DNA of 64,000 nt from positions 64,001 to 128,000 of the forward strand of contig NZ_LANF01000010.1 of the NCBI RefSeq assembly GCF_000966265.1, in the 5' to 3' direction. Below are positions 1-8,378 of the stretch, piece after piece. The translations under genes and the position numbers were made by a program. The stretch is from Palaeococcus ferrophilus DSM 13482 (GTDB lineage Archaea > Methanobacteriota_B > Thermococci > Thermococcales > Thermococcaceae). Each line of letters starts with the position of its first letter. The first letter of the stretch is position 1. The notes beneath the pieces were generated by a model. That model was not told where the DNA came from, ran no database searches, and worked only from the letters and a program-made list of their open reading frames with translations.

Positions 1-567
1 GTTCTTCCTGAGCCTCTCGAGGCCGTACTCGGCGTTCTTGATCCTTCTGATGCCCTCAACCGTGAAGGGGAGGGTGACTATCGAGACCGTAAGTGCGCCC
101 ATTTTCTTGGCGAGCTCGGCAACAACCGGGGCCGCACCGGTTCCGGTTCCGCCACCGAGACCGCAGGTGATGAACACCATGTCCGCCCCTTCAAGGGCGT
201 CCCTTATATCTCTCTCGCTCTCCTTGGCAGCCTCCTCACCGATTTTCGGGTTGTTTCCGGCACCGAGGCCGCGGGTTATCTCCTTTCCAATGAGTATCTT
301 CCTGTGAGACTTAACCTTGAGGAGGTCCTGAGCATCGGTGTTTACAGCTATGATCTTGGCGCCCTCAACGCCAACCTCCATCATGCGGTTTATGGTGTTG
401 CATCCGGCCCCACCAACACCAACAACGTATATCTTAGCCTGAGTCTGTTCGAGTATCCTCTTAAGCTCCTCATCAATGTCCGAATTGGTAACCGCCGGAA
501 CCTTGGTCTCGGAGGCTTTCGCTTCCTCGGATGTCCTTTCGATTACACCTTCAACCAGCTTCAACAT
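1..567 (-). CDS. ftsZ: Cell division protein FtsZ (3' end outside window)
   Basis: Tubulin-like GTPase that polymerises at the division site. I translated the minus strand from the ATG at 565-567 and got 189 codons without a stop to the window edge. After a ~40-residue N-terminal extension come the Rossmann-type [10 protein letters not shown] loop (about residues 50-60), the NTDAQDL segment and the tubulin signature [10 protein letters not shown] near residue 140, which binds the GTP phosphates. A GGAGGGTGA ribosome-binding site lies just before the ATG. The catalytic synergy-loop half lies beyond the left edge. Thermococcales carry several FtsZ paralogues and I cannot tell which this is. Confidence 0.93.
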   Translation of the reverse strand, partial: MLKLVEGVIERTSEEAKASETKVPAVTNSDIDEELKRILEQTQAKIYVVGVGGAGCNTINRMMEVGVEGAKIIAVNTDAQDLLKVKSHRKILIGKEITRGLGAGNNPKIGEEAAKESERDIRDALEGADMVFITCGLGGGTGTGAAPVVAELAKKMGALTVSIVTLPFTVEGIRRIKNAEYGLERLRKN

Positions 568-640
568 TTTCTTCACCCTCCACGGGAACCTTCGACTAAA
601 ATCTGATAACCTTTGTTTCAAAGCAATATATAAACTTTAG

Positions 641-1459
641 CTAATCCTTGATAAATTCCATCCCAAGCTCCCTCGCGAGTTCCCTTGCCATCTGTCGTGT
701 CTCGCCTTTACTTCCCTTCCAGTCCACGTATATAGCCTCAACCGCGCCGTTCGTCCGCTCAATGGCTTTTATCAACATTTCGCGTGGTACCGGGTGGGCG
801 TACTTTGGGACTATATGCGAGAACGCCAGATCGCTCTCGATGGCCATCTTTGTCTGCTTTGGTGCGTAATGGCCGCCGCCCACGCCGATGGCAACTTTAG
901 CGTCAACCTTTTTATAGCTATCGAGTACCCGGATTATGCTTTCCGCCAGGATTTCTCCCGCCCTATCGTTTCGCCACTCCTCCTCGCTCGAGCCTATTTC
1001 CATGAAGAGGCTCGGCACGTTGAGTTCACTCGGGCCGTGGTGCGTTGCTTCGTAGCACACCGTCCACCCAAGGTCGTTGAGCTCGTTTAGCGTTGTAAGG
1101 GCGAGTTTCATGGCCTTCGGCTCGGCTATGGCCAGAGATGCGTCCTTCCCCCCGTAAACCGCCTCCCCCCAGTTGCCCGTCACGTGGGTCGTTAGCGCGG
1201 GCAGTTTCTGCTTGCTCGAGTGTCTCGAGGCGAAGACTATGAGCTCTGGCTCCAGGTTGAGCTGCTTCCTTATCGCATCGTCCAGATTGTCGTAGTATAT
1301 CATCTCATCGTTCGTCGTTAGGATGAGCGTGTCCTTCCCCTCATAAACCGGGTTGCCGTCGAAGGTTCTCTCCCCTACCCTAAAACCAAAGCCCTCAACC
1401 AGCTTTTCTAATATGTTCATTGAGGCAACATCAACTTTCGTCGTCATAACTACCTTCAT
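641..1459 (-). CDS. dtdA: D-aminoacyl-tRNA deacylase, archaeal DtdA (DTD2/GEK1 family)
   Basis: Proofreading enzyme that hydrolyses D-amino acids wrongly attached to tRNA; it belongs to the archaeal/plant DTD2 family, unrelated in fold to bacterial DTD. The 272-residue length is normal for the family. Visible family blocks are FASRHSS followed by [10 protein letters not shown] (about residues 78-100), YEATHHGP (about 137-144) with its paired histidines, and [10 protein letters not shown] (about 193-202). The start ATG at 1459 follows a GGGATGA ribosome-binding site. It lies 73 bp upstream of ftsZ in the same direction, so the two may be co-transcribed. Confidence 0.93.
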   Translation of the reverse strand: MKVVMTTKVDVASMNILEKLVEGFGFRVGERTFDGNPVYEGKDTLILTTNDEMIYYDNLDDAIRKQLNLEPELIVFASRHSSKQKLPALTTHVTGNWGEAVYGGKDASLAIAEPKAMKLALTTLNELNDLGWTVCYEATHHGPSELNVPSLFMEIGSSEEEWRNDRAGEILAESIIRVLDSYKKVDAKVAIGVGGGHYAPKQTKMAIESDLAFSHIVPKYAHPVPREMLIKAIERTNGAVEAIYVDWKGSKGETRQMARELARELGMEFIKD

Positions 1460-1682
1460 CGTTCATCCCTCTGTGCCCTGAAGGGGGGTAGGATAAAAAG
1501 GTTGCCCTCCAGGGCCCATGGCGTTACCTTGTCAAATGTAAAGACATGTCCCAGATAGACGTTATTACCATCGGCACTTTTATGGCACTAAAACTACAAA
1601 ACTCCACTAAACGCCCAAAAATTTTAGAACGGCAGTCACACCTTCCGAAAAAATCGTGTTTTACGGCCCTGTAAAAGTTTAC

Positions 1683-1740
1683 AACCATAAAGTATATAAC
1701 CGTGCACGCGCACAGGATTTTACTGTAATGTCCTGTTTAG
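1683..1740 (+). promoter_or_regulatory. Promoter and inverted repeat before the TAXI-TRAP operon
   Basis: The 313-bp gap 1460-1772 holds no plausible gene. Near its right end lies a TATA-like AAGTATATAACC (about 1688-1699). It is followed within 12-35 bp by a perfect 6-bp inverted repeat, ACAGGA...TCCTGT (about 1711-1735), at or just downstream of the expected transcription start. That position suits repression of the transporter operon. The promoter is supported by position and composition; the operator role is inference. The rest of the gap is AT-rich and I recognise nothing in it. Confidence 0.5.
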
Positions 1741-1772
1741 TTGTTCCAAGAATAAAAAGGAGATGGTAGTGT

Positions 1773-2771
1773 ATGAAGTGGAAGGCAATTGGTTTGATGC
1801 TGGTGTTGGCTCTGGCAGTTGTGGCCGCGGGCTGTACCCAGCAGGGGGGCACCCAGAGCAGCACTCAGGCTACGGTAGAGATAACTATCTACACCGGTGG
1901 TACGAGCGGTGTTTACTTCCCCACAGGCTCCAAGTACGCCGAACTGCTCAACAAGAACGGTGTTAAGGCCAAGGCCGTGACGAGCGGTGCTAGCGTTTCA
2001 AACGCGAAAGCAATAGGAGACGGCACCGCCCAGGCGGCCATCCTCCAGAACGACGTTGCGTACTATGCGTACCACGGCCTTTACATGTTCGAGGGAAGCA
2101 AGATTTCAAACATACGCGGCGTTGCTGCCCTCTACCCCGAGACGGTCCAGTTTGTTGTGAGGGCCGATAGCGACATTAAGACCCTCCAAGACTTCGCAGG
2201 TAAGAAGGTCGCCATAGGCGCCGCCGGAAGTGGTACCGCGGTTGCTGCCGAGCAGGTTCTTAAGGCAGCTGGCGTCTGGGACAGCATTGAGAAGGTCAAC
2301 CAGAAGTTCAGTGAGGCCGCCCAGAGCCTCAAGCTCGGACAGGTGGACGTTGCGGTTATAGTTTCGGGCGCACCGACCCCCGCCGTCAACCAGATAGCCG
2401 TCCAGACCCCCGTTAGAGTTATTCCGATACCGGACGACGTTCTCGCCAAGCTCAAGGATCAGGGTTACATATTCTACGTCAGGCAGGTTCTCCCGAAGGA
2501 CACCTACAACGGCATGGAGGAGGACACCCCCACCATAGCCGTTAAGGCAATGCTCGCAGTCAGCGCCGACCTCCCGGATGACGTCGTTTACCAGATGACA
2601 AAGATACTCTTTGACCCGGCCAGCCTCGATGAGCTCCACCAGGTTCACGCCAAGACCAAGTACATCAGCCTTGACACGGCCCTCGACGGTATGAGCATTC
2701 CGCTCCACCCCGGAGCCATCAAATACTATGAGGAGAAGGGCATTAGCATCCCGGACGAGCTTAAGCCGTGA
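1773..2771 (+). CDS. TRAP transporter solute-binding lipoprotein, TAXI family
   Basis: Extracytoplasmic receptor that captures a small, probably anionic solute and delivers it to the TRAP permease encoded downstream. Residues 1-21 form a lipoprotein signal ending in a VVAAGC-type lipobox, so the mature protein should be membrane-anchored at Cys21. The TAXI-type body begins with IYTGGTSGVYFPTG; GAAGSGTAVAAEQVLKAAG (about 148-166) is the conserved ligand-binding turn. Length 332 is usual. It overlaps the next gene by 4 bp and heads a three-gene operon (receptor, DUF1850 protein, fused permease). The substrate cannot be read from sequence; known TAXI systems include dicarboxylate and glutamate importers. 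Confidence 0.93.
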   Translation: MKWKAIGLMLVLALAVVAAGCTQQGGTQSSTQATVEITIYTGGTSGVYFPTGSKYAELLNKNGVKAKAVTSGASVSNAKAIGDGTAQAAILQNDVAYYAYHGLYMFEGSKISNIRGVAALYPETVQFVVRADSDIKTLQDFAGKKVAIGAAGSGTAVAAEQVLKAAGVWDSIEKVNQKFSEAAQSLKLGQVDVAVIVSGAPTPAVNQIAVQTPVRVIPIPDDVLAKLKDQGYIFYVRQVLPKDTYNGMEEDTPTIAVKAMLAVSADLPDDVVYQMTKILFDPASLDELHQVHAKTKYISLDTALDGMSIPLHPGAIKYYEEKGISIPDELKP

Positions 2772-3235
2772 ACCGGGTGAGGTCGTTGAGGAGACCTCTT
2801 CCCCTTCTTTTTGCATTTTTGTTGGTGTTACCCCTACTGATTCCAGTTCATGCCCTCGTTGTAAGCGATGGGCACTCATCTCGTGTGTACCGCCTGGGGG
2901 ATGTGAGGGTGGAGATAGACTACATACACAGCGTCGAGAGGAGCGAGATAAGGGAGGTGCTTGAGGCAAACTCCAGCGGCCTCTACGCCAAGGAGATGTG
3001 GTGGAAGGACTTCGGGGCAGGACTGCCGGAGGACATCCAGTACATGGAGGACGGATTTTACGTTAAGAAGATAAACATCCCCCTGGGAAAGAGTTTGGAC
3101 TTCTGGTTCATTCCCTTAAACAGGGCTGAAATAAAGGTTAATGGCGAGACGATCTTCGCCCCTAAAGAGGAGACTCTCATGAGGTTTAGGGTTAAAAGAT
3201 GCCCACTTTTCGAAACACTCGTAGGGAGGTGCTGA
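2768..3235 (+). CDS. DUF1850 protein of the TAXI-TRAP operon
   Basis: Small exported protein of 155 residues between the TAXI receptor and the permease, the place where DUF1850 proteins are regularly found. It starts at a GTG overlapping the receptor stop codon (GTGA). A hydrophobic segment at residues 11-27 looks like a signal peptide or anchor. The body has the DUF1850 pattern: RVEIDYIHSVERSEIREV (a Tyr-x-His-Ser core), then WWKDFGAGLPED. Its biochemical role is not established; the operon position suggests an accessory role in TRAP uptake. It ends 1 bp before the permease start. Confidence 0.85.
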   Translation: MNRVRSLRRPLPLLFAFLLVLPLLIPVHALVVSDGHSSRVYRLGDVRVEIDYIHSVERSEIREVLEANSSGLYAKEMWWKDFGAGLPEDIQYMEDGFYVKKINIPLGKSLDFWFIPLNRAEIKVNGETIFAPKEETLMRFRVKRCPLFETLVGRC

Positions 3236-3236
3236 A

Positions 3237-5582
3237 ATGCCCGATATTGATAATGAACCGAAAGGATTGGAAGAGCTGGAGGAGCTGAAGGAGATCGAGG
3301 AGGAAAAAATTGAGGTCGTCCTGGAAAAGACGAGGACTCTCACACCGAAGCTGGAGACGCTGATAAAGATCGCAGCTATACTCATAGGCATATACGAAAT
3401 ACTGTTCATCTTCAACTTCAACTACACACTCTACGACATGTTCGCGAGGATGGGCCTCAAGATAGGCTTCCTGAAAACGACCCTCCAGACTAAGCAGGGA
3501 GAAGCCTTCGTCCTTGCCATGATCCTCCTGATAACGTACCTACTCTACCCGTTCCGCAAGAGGGAGGAGGAACTAAGGAAAGTGCCGTTCTACGACTACA
3601 TACTGGCGGCCCTCGGAGTCATCTCGTCGCTCTACCTCTTCGCCGTCTACCAGCGCTACGCGGAGTTTGCGGAGGTCTACACGCTTGACGTTGTCTTTGG
3701 AGTGCTCGCTATAATCCTCGTCCTTGAGGCAACGCGCAGGGTCCTTGGCTGGGTTCTCCCGCTTGTCGTGACGATATTCCTCATCTACGGCATTCAGAAC
3801 ATAGGCTTCAACTGGGTCCGCTTTACGCAGCAGCTCTACTTCGACGAGGGAATCTTCGGAATCCCGTTCTTCGTCATGACGATATACGTCTTTGCCTTCG
3901 TGTTCTTCGGCGCCTTCCTGCTGAAGATCGGCATAAGCGACTACATAACGGAGTTCATGATAACGCTCTTCGGAAAGCGGCCCGGCGGCCCGGCAAAGTC
4001 AGCAGTGGTTTCAAGCGGTTTAATGGGAACCGTCAGCGGCTCGAGCGTCGCCAACGTCCTCACAACCGGAACGTTCACAATTCCCCTCATGAAGAAAGCT
4101 GGCTATCCACCGGAGATAGCGGGAGCGGTTGAGCCGGTAGCATCAACGGGTGGCCAGCTCATGCCGCCAATTATGGGCGCTGCTGCCTTCATCATGGCGG
4201 AGTTCCTCGGGGTGCCCTACAACAAGCTCATCATAGCGGCGGTGATTCCAGCCCTCGTGTACTACTCCGGCGTTTACCTCTTCATAGACCTCGAAACCAA
4301 GAGGCTCGGCCTCAAAGGAATGCCCTCCGAGCACTTCGCCCCGCTGAGCTACTTCGTGAGGAAGCTCTACATCCTACTTCCCATAGCCGTCATCACGGTG
4401 GCGCTCGTCTGGGGAATCCCGCCGCACATCTCGGCCATATCCTCCCTGGGAATAGCCATATGGGTGGCATGGATTGCAAAGGATGAGATAAAGGGACACG
4501 AGGGGCTATACGTTGGCGTGGTTCTCCTCACAACACTCCTGATGTTCACGGGGAAGTCAATAGCAGCCCCCGTCGCCGGCGCGATGGTGCTCCTCTCCCT
4601 GGCCCTCGCGGGGATGGCGTTCGTTACAGACATGGTCGAGTTCAACGAGAAGCTCTACATCAGCCTGCTCTTCATGCTCTTCGTGGCCCTCACGAAGTAC
4701 CTCGGCATGTCGAAGGAGCAGATACTCCTCATGAGCGGTGTCATGGGCATAGTCTTCTCGCTCATCGTCGGCTACGTCTCCAAGAGCGAGGGCGGGAAGA
4801 AGATGTACGAGGCAACGTACCAGTCCATGATAGATGCTGGAAAGACGAGCACGAGCGTCATGCTGGCGGCGGCGAGCGCGGGCCTCATACAGGGCGTCCT
4901 CACAATGACGGGCCTCGTCACGAGCCTCGGCTATCGCCTAGTTGACCTCACCGCGGGAAACCTGTGGCTCCTCCTGCTCCTGACGATGGTCTTCAGCCTA
5001 ATCCTTGGAATGGGCGTTCCAACGACGGCCAACTACATCATAACCTCCCTCGTTGCTGCGCCGGCAATTTACAACGCCGTTCTTGGATTACAGCCCTACA
5101 GCTCCCCCGTTCCGGGCTTTGGAACACCAATAGCGCTGCTGGCCGCTCACTTCTTCGTGTTCTACTTTGGAATCCTGGCGGACGTCACGCCACCCGTTGC
5201 GCTGGCCAGCTACGCCGGTTCGGCTTTAGCGGGCGGCGATTTCTGGAAGACGGCAATGAACGCGGTGAAGTACGCCCTCGCGGGATACATAGGCCCCTAC
5301 ATCTACTTCACCCACCCGGAAATGTTCATCATAACGGTTCAGGAGTGGAGCGCGAGGATAGCGTTGACAGTTATCTACGACTTCGGGGCAACGCTCCTCG
5401 TGATGTACATCCTGGCGATAAGCCTCACGGGATGGTTCGAGATACCCATAAGAAAGGAGTTCAGGGCAGTTCTGGCCATCATAGGACTCGCTTCAGCCAC
5501 TTTGAACCCGATTCCGGTTGGGCTGGGGCTCGTCGCGGTGCTCGGCATAAAGTTCCTCGGAAGGAAGAAGGGTGAGGCCTGA
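3237..5582 (+). CDS. TRAP transporter fused permease (4TM + 12TM, DctQM type)
   Basis: Integral membrane subunit of a sodium-coupled TRAP uptake system in which the small DctQ-like and large DctM-like subunits are fused, as is usual for TAXI systems. Of 781 residues, the first ~45 are a soluble, very acidic extension (repeated Glu/Lys). Four helices follow, then the DctM domain from about residue 170. That domain contains the repeated helix-loop motifs GLMGTVSGSSVANVLTTG (about 262-279) and LGMGVPTTANYIITS (about 581-595), typical of elevator-type transporters. It is the last gene of the receptor-DUF1850-permease operon. A T-rich stretch follows the stop. Confidence 0.93.
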   Translation: MPDIDNEPKGLEELEELKEIEEEKIEVVLEKTRTLTPKLETLIKIAAILIGIYEILFIFNFNYTLYDMFARMGLKIGFLKTTLQTKQGEAFVLAMILLITYLLYPFRKREEELRKVPFYDYILAALGVISSLYLFAVYQRYAEFAEVYTLDVVFGVLAIILVLEATRRVLGWVLPLVVTIFLIYGIQNIGFNWVRFTQQLYFDEGIFGIPFFVMTIYVFAFVFFGAFLLKIGISDYITEFMITLFGKRPGGPAKSAVVSSGLMGTVSGSSVANVLTTGTFTIPLMKKAGYPPEIAGAVEPVASTGGQLMPPIMGAAAFIMAEFLGVPYNKLIIAAVIPALVYYSGVYLFIDLETKRLGLKGMPSEHFAPLSYFVRKLYILLPIAVITVALVWGIPPHISAISSLGIAIWVAWIAKDEIKGHEGLYVGVVLLTTLLMFTGKSIAAPVAGAMVLLSLALAGMAFVTDMVEFNEKLYISLLFMLFVALTKYLGMSKEQILLMSGVMGIVFSLIVGYVSKSEGGKKMYEATYQSMIDAGKTSTSVMLAAASAGLIQGVLTMTGLVTSLGYRLVDLTAGNLWLLLLLTMVFSLILGMGVPTTANYIITSLVAAPAIYNAVLGLQPYSSPVPGFGTPIALLAAHFFVFYFGILADVTPPVALASYAGSALAGGDFWKTAMNAVKYALAGYIGPYIYFTHPEMFIITVQEWSARIALTVIYDFGATLLVMYILAISLTGWFEIPIRKEFRAVLAIIGLASATLNPIPVGLGLVAVLGIKFLGRKKGEA

Positions 5583-5597
5583 GCCTCTGTCTTTAAT

Positions 5598-5705
5598 TTA
5601 TTGTAACTCCCATTTAGGAACTATGCCCAACCTCCCCTTAAAATACGCCTGCATCTTCTCTTTTTTAAGGCCTTGCAAATAATCACAATCCTCAAACCGC
5701 TTAAG
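5598..5705 (-). other. Short open frame after the 253-residue gene, possible frameshifted tail
   Basis: Directly beyond the 3' end of the hypothetical gene at 5701-6462, in another frame of the same strand, 35 sense codons run to a TAA at 5598-5600. The peptide is composition-wise protein-like: acidic and basic helix, then KGRLGIVPKWELQ. It has no start codon of its own before an internal ATG and no ribosome-binding site. A one-base frameshift could make it the true C-terminus of the upstream gene, or it may be the remnant of a separate small gene. No family recognised. Confidence 0.25.
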
Positions 5706-6462
5706 TCATGTTTGTTTGATAAAGTCTCCTAAAAAGCTCTTTGAGTGCATACAATTCAAGTCCAATTGCGCTTATTCTCTCCTGGAGCACCGTTTGCTCG
5801 TCCTCCGGTGAGAGTTTCTCTGAAAGTTTAGTGTTTACGAGTATTTTCCTGTTCAGGTACTCCCTTCTCGCTTCCAACATCTCTAAGTACTCCTCTGCAA
5901 GCTGAATTACATCCGTGACGAACTCCCTGAGGGTTATCGTAACTCTAACGATTTCGTCTTCCTTGCGTTTTTTAATCCACTCCGGACAGTTTTCAGTGCC
6001 CCAACTTTTGAAAACAATCGTGACGTCATAATCGTCCGAAGACTGCGACTTTCTCAGGAGGAAGAGCGCCCTCGAATAGTAGAATCCGAGGTCTTCGACG
6101 TAGTGGGTGAGAACACCCTCTCCAATCTCTACCCCAAGGGTCATCATGACCTCATGCCAGTACATAGCCTCGTCCTTGTATTCGGGCCCCTTTGGTGCGA
6201 GGGCGCTGGAGATGATTGTGAGGTAATCTTCCTTCATTGGTCCATTCGTTACCTCGGCAATTTTTTTCAGAAAGTAGAGGGAAACGTCCACCAGTCCTGC
6301 AACAAGGCTGGGGAGGTGGCAATCGTCTCCCTTTATTTGGTAGTTTTCACACCAGCCGCCGAGGAGTTCGTTCCCAACTACCAGCGCCGTGGGCACGTAG
6401 TCATCCACGTTTAGATTGATCTTGAAAGGCACACCCTCACGGATAACCCTGAAAACCATCAT
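5701..6462 (-). CDS. Hypothetical protein, 253 residues
   Basis: I do not recognise this family. The start ATG at 6462 follows a GGGGTGAT ribosome-binding site. The protein is predicted soluble, without signal peptide or membrane helix. The N-terminal ~60 residues look like beta strands, and the C-terminal third (from about residue 170) is long alpha-helix rich in Glu, Leu and Arg, probably coiled-coil. Spacing of acidic and aromatic residues shows no catalytic motif I know. It is convergent with the TRAP operon and lies 50 bp from the fucose-isomerase-like gene in the same direction. The C-terminus may be altered by a frameshift (see 5598-5705). Confidence 0.7.
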   Translation of the reverse strand: MMVFRVIREGVPFKINLNVDDYVPTALVVGNELLGGWCENYQIKGDDCHLPSLVAGLVDVSLYFLKKIAEVTNGPMKEDYLTIISSALAPKGPEYKDEAMYWHEVMMTLGVEIGEGVLTHYVEDLGFYYSRALFLLRKSQSSDDYDVTIVFKSWGTENCPEWIKKRKEDEIVRVTITLREFVTDVIQLAEEYLEMLEARREYLNRKILVNTKLSEKLSPEDEQTVLQERISAIGLELYALKELFRRLYQTNMT

Positions 6463-6512
6463 ATCACCCCTGGATTTTTATGTAGAAAAATAGAATAGCA
6501 AAAATTTCAAAG

Positions 6513-7721
6513 TCAGTATAGCATAACCTCGAACCCGAGCTCGCTCAACAGATCAGCCAGCTCCTCGCTGTCCGCGTAGATCAGCAGGTGGTGGTTCCCG
6601 ATAGTGCCGTCTATGAAATCCCTCGCCTCCTCTATGCGGAGCTTCACCTGCGTCCTGCACCTGTGCTCGCTCTTTTCTATGCCAGCGACCTCAACGCCGG
6701 CCACCACTGCTTTCCTGCCCCTTATCTTTAGGAGGCTCGCCTTCCCCTTTGGAAGCTCAACCGCTACGCCCACACCCGTCCCACTCTCGAAGTGGGTTCT
6801 AAGGACGTAGCCCGAGATGAGCGGTGCCGTGCAGTGGGCTATGAGCACGTAGTTGTCCCCGTAGTCCGCTATGTTGGCCATGAACGCCGGCTTGTTGAAA
6901 AAGCGCCTCGCTATCATCATGCCGAGGAGCGCGTTTAGCTCGCCCTCACACGCGGCCGGGATTCCCTCCGCGTTGAACATTGCCAGGGCAAGGCATGGAG
7001 TGGTATTTATCTTCCCTATGAGGTCGAAGCAACCTATGGTGAAGCCGTCAAGGTGGTAATCCCCGATGATCCTCTTCAGGGCCACGTAGACCTTCCCGGC
7101 CTTGGTAAGCTCCTCCCTGTTGGGCTCCTTTATGGCCCTGGCCCTTGCCACCACTCCCTCCACGGCCTTCCACCCTTCAGCGTCCGTGACGGCCTCGTAG
7201 TACTCGTAGAACTTCTTGAGGCTTATGTGAACGTAGGGGAGCTCAAAGCGCTCGTTAATGAGCCATGGGGAGGTTCTCCCGATGAGCCCGAGCCTCATCT
7301 TGAGGAACTTCTCAAAGAGCTCGCCCATGTCCTCGTAGCCGAGGATAGCGGCCCTAAGCTCCTCAAAGGTGTTCACAAGGGTGGCCGGAAGGAGACGCTC
7401 CCTGAAGAACTCCCTAAGCTCTATTCCCGCCGCTATCGAGTTGTTGAATGGATCCCCGTAGATGATCACGGGCTTTCTGTAGACGGCGAACTCCTTGAGG
7501 CTGTTCTCCGTCCCGCCAGTGAGTGGATAGAGGAGCAGAACGTCAGCCTCGTTGAAGTCAACCTCCTCCTTGAGCTCCCTGAAGTCCGCTTTCTTTGAGA
7601 CGAAGAGACCGCCCATTATCTCGAACTCCTCGGCGAGCTTCATGAGGAACTCAGAGGCCTTCTTTTCAAACGCCTTAGGGTCAGCAATCTCGCTGACTCC
7701 AAAAACAACGCCAACTTTCAT
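6513..7721 (-). CDS. L-fucose/L-arabinose isomerase-like protein
   Basis: 402-residue protein resembling the fucose/arabinose isomerase superfamily (COG2407 type), whose members interconvert aldoses and ketoses using a bound metal ion. The N-terminal half reads as a Rossmann-like domain with the LLLYPLTGGTENS turn (about 79-91). The C-terminal half has the family-like GCFDLIGKINTTPCLALAMFN segment, ACEGELNALLG (about 260-270, with Glu and Asp/Glu ligands expected) and a late IGNHHLLIY. The physiological substrate is unknown; many archaeal members are uncharacterised. It starts at an ATG after GGGTGATTGA and diverges from the RNA ligase partner gene, sharing a 52-bp promoter gap. Confidence 0.7.
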   Translation of the reverse strand: MKVGVVFGVSEIADPKAFEKKASEFLMKLAEEFEIMGGLFVSKKADFRELKEEVDFNEADVLLLYPLTGGTENSLKEFAVYRKPVIIYGDPFNNSIAAGIELREFFRERLLPATLVNTFEELRAAILGYEDMGELFEKFLKMRLGLIGRTSPWLINERFELPYVHISLKKFYEYYEAVTDAEGWKAVEGVVARARAIKEPNREELTKAGKVYVALKRIIGDYHLDGFTIGCFDLIGKINTTPCLALAMFNAEGIPAACEGELNALLGMMIARRFFNKPAFMANIADYGDNYVLIAHCTAPLISGYVLRTHFESGTGVGVAVELPKGKASLLKIRGRKAVVAGVEVAGIEKSEHRCRTQVKLRIEEARDFIDGTIGNHHLLIYADSEELADLLSELGFEVMLY

Positions 7722-7773
7722 TCAATCACCCAAGTGTTTTAAACTCCGGGGGCATAATAATGTTGTGGTGAAA

Positions 7774-8361
7774 ATGAGGTTCGTCCTCGACACGAGCATC
7801 TTCGTCAACCCGGACGTGAGGGGGGGCTTTGGCGAGAACCCCACGGAGGCCATGCGCACTTTTCTGAGCTATGCGGAGAAGCTCTTCGGGAAGGTAGAGT
7901 TCTACGTGCCCGCGGGCGTTTACAGGGAGATAATGCACTTCGTTGACATAGAGGAGGTCGCCCCCGAGGTCGAGCTGTACATCATCAAAAAGTCCCCCAA
8001 CGTGCACGACATAAGGATACCCGCCTTCGTGGTCTACGAGCTCATTGAAGACCTCAGAAGGAGGATAGACAAGGGGCTGAGGGTGGCGGAGAAGGCCGTC
8101 CGCGAGAGCGTCATAGAGGCCGACAACGTGGACAAGATAATCCAGAAACTGAGGAGGAACTACAGGAGGGCACTGCGCGAGGGCATAGTTGACAGCAAGG
8201 AGGACTTTGAGCTCATACTTCTAGCGAAGGAGCTCGACGCCATCATAGTCTCGGCGGACGTGGGCATACTCACGTGGGCCCAGAAGATGGGGATAAAGTG
8301 GGTCGATGCCGCCAAGTTCAAGGACGTCCTGGAGGAGCTGGCGGAGAAGCTCGGGGAGTAG
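7774..8361 (+). CDS. RNA ligase partner protein, PIN-domain family (MJ_0950 type)
   Basis: 195-residue PIN-like domain protein of the family that co-occurs with archaeal Rnl3-type RNA ligase; the ligase itself is at 14921-16060 here. The PIN fold is shown by the N-terminal FVLDTSIFVNPD (first catalytic Asp, residue 6), a central DSKEDFELILLAKELDA helix and the strand IIVSADVGILTWAQ, which supply further acidic metal ligands. Nuclease activity is therefore likely but unproven. I chose the ATG at 7774, preceded by GTGGTGA, over upstream in-frame starts that would run into the divergent neighbour. In this genome about 6.5 kb of other genes separate it from the ligase. Confidence 0.88.
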   Translation: MRFVLDTSIFVNPDVRGGFGENPTEAMRTFLSYAEKLFGKVEFYVPAGVYREIMHFVDIEEVAPEVELYIIKKSPNVHDIRIPAFVVYELIEDLRRRIDKGLRVAEKAVRESVIEADNVDKIIQKLRRNYRRALREGIVDSKEDFELILLAKELDAIIVSADVGILTWAQKMGIKWVDAAKFKDVLEELAEKLGE

Positions 8362-8378
8362 GAGTGTTAGGGGCCCCT

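Noticed and set aside
2106-2969. A 287-codon frame antisense to the TAXI receptor gene
   Set aside because: Shadow of a well-supported lipoprotein gene, without ribosome-binding site or recognisable domain.
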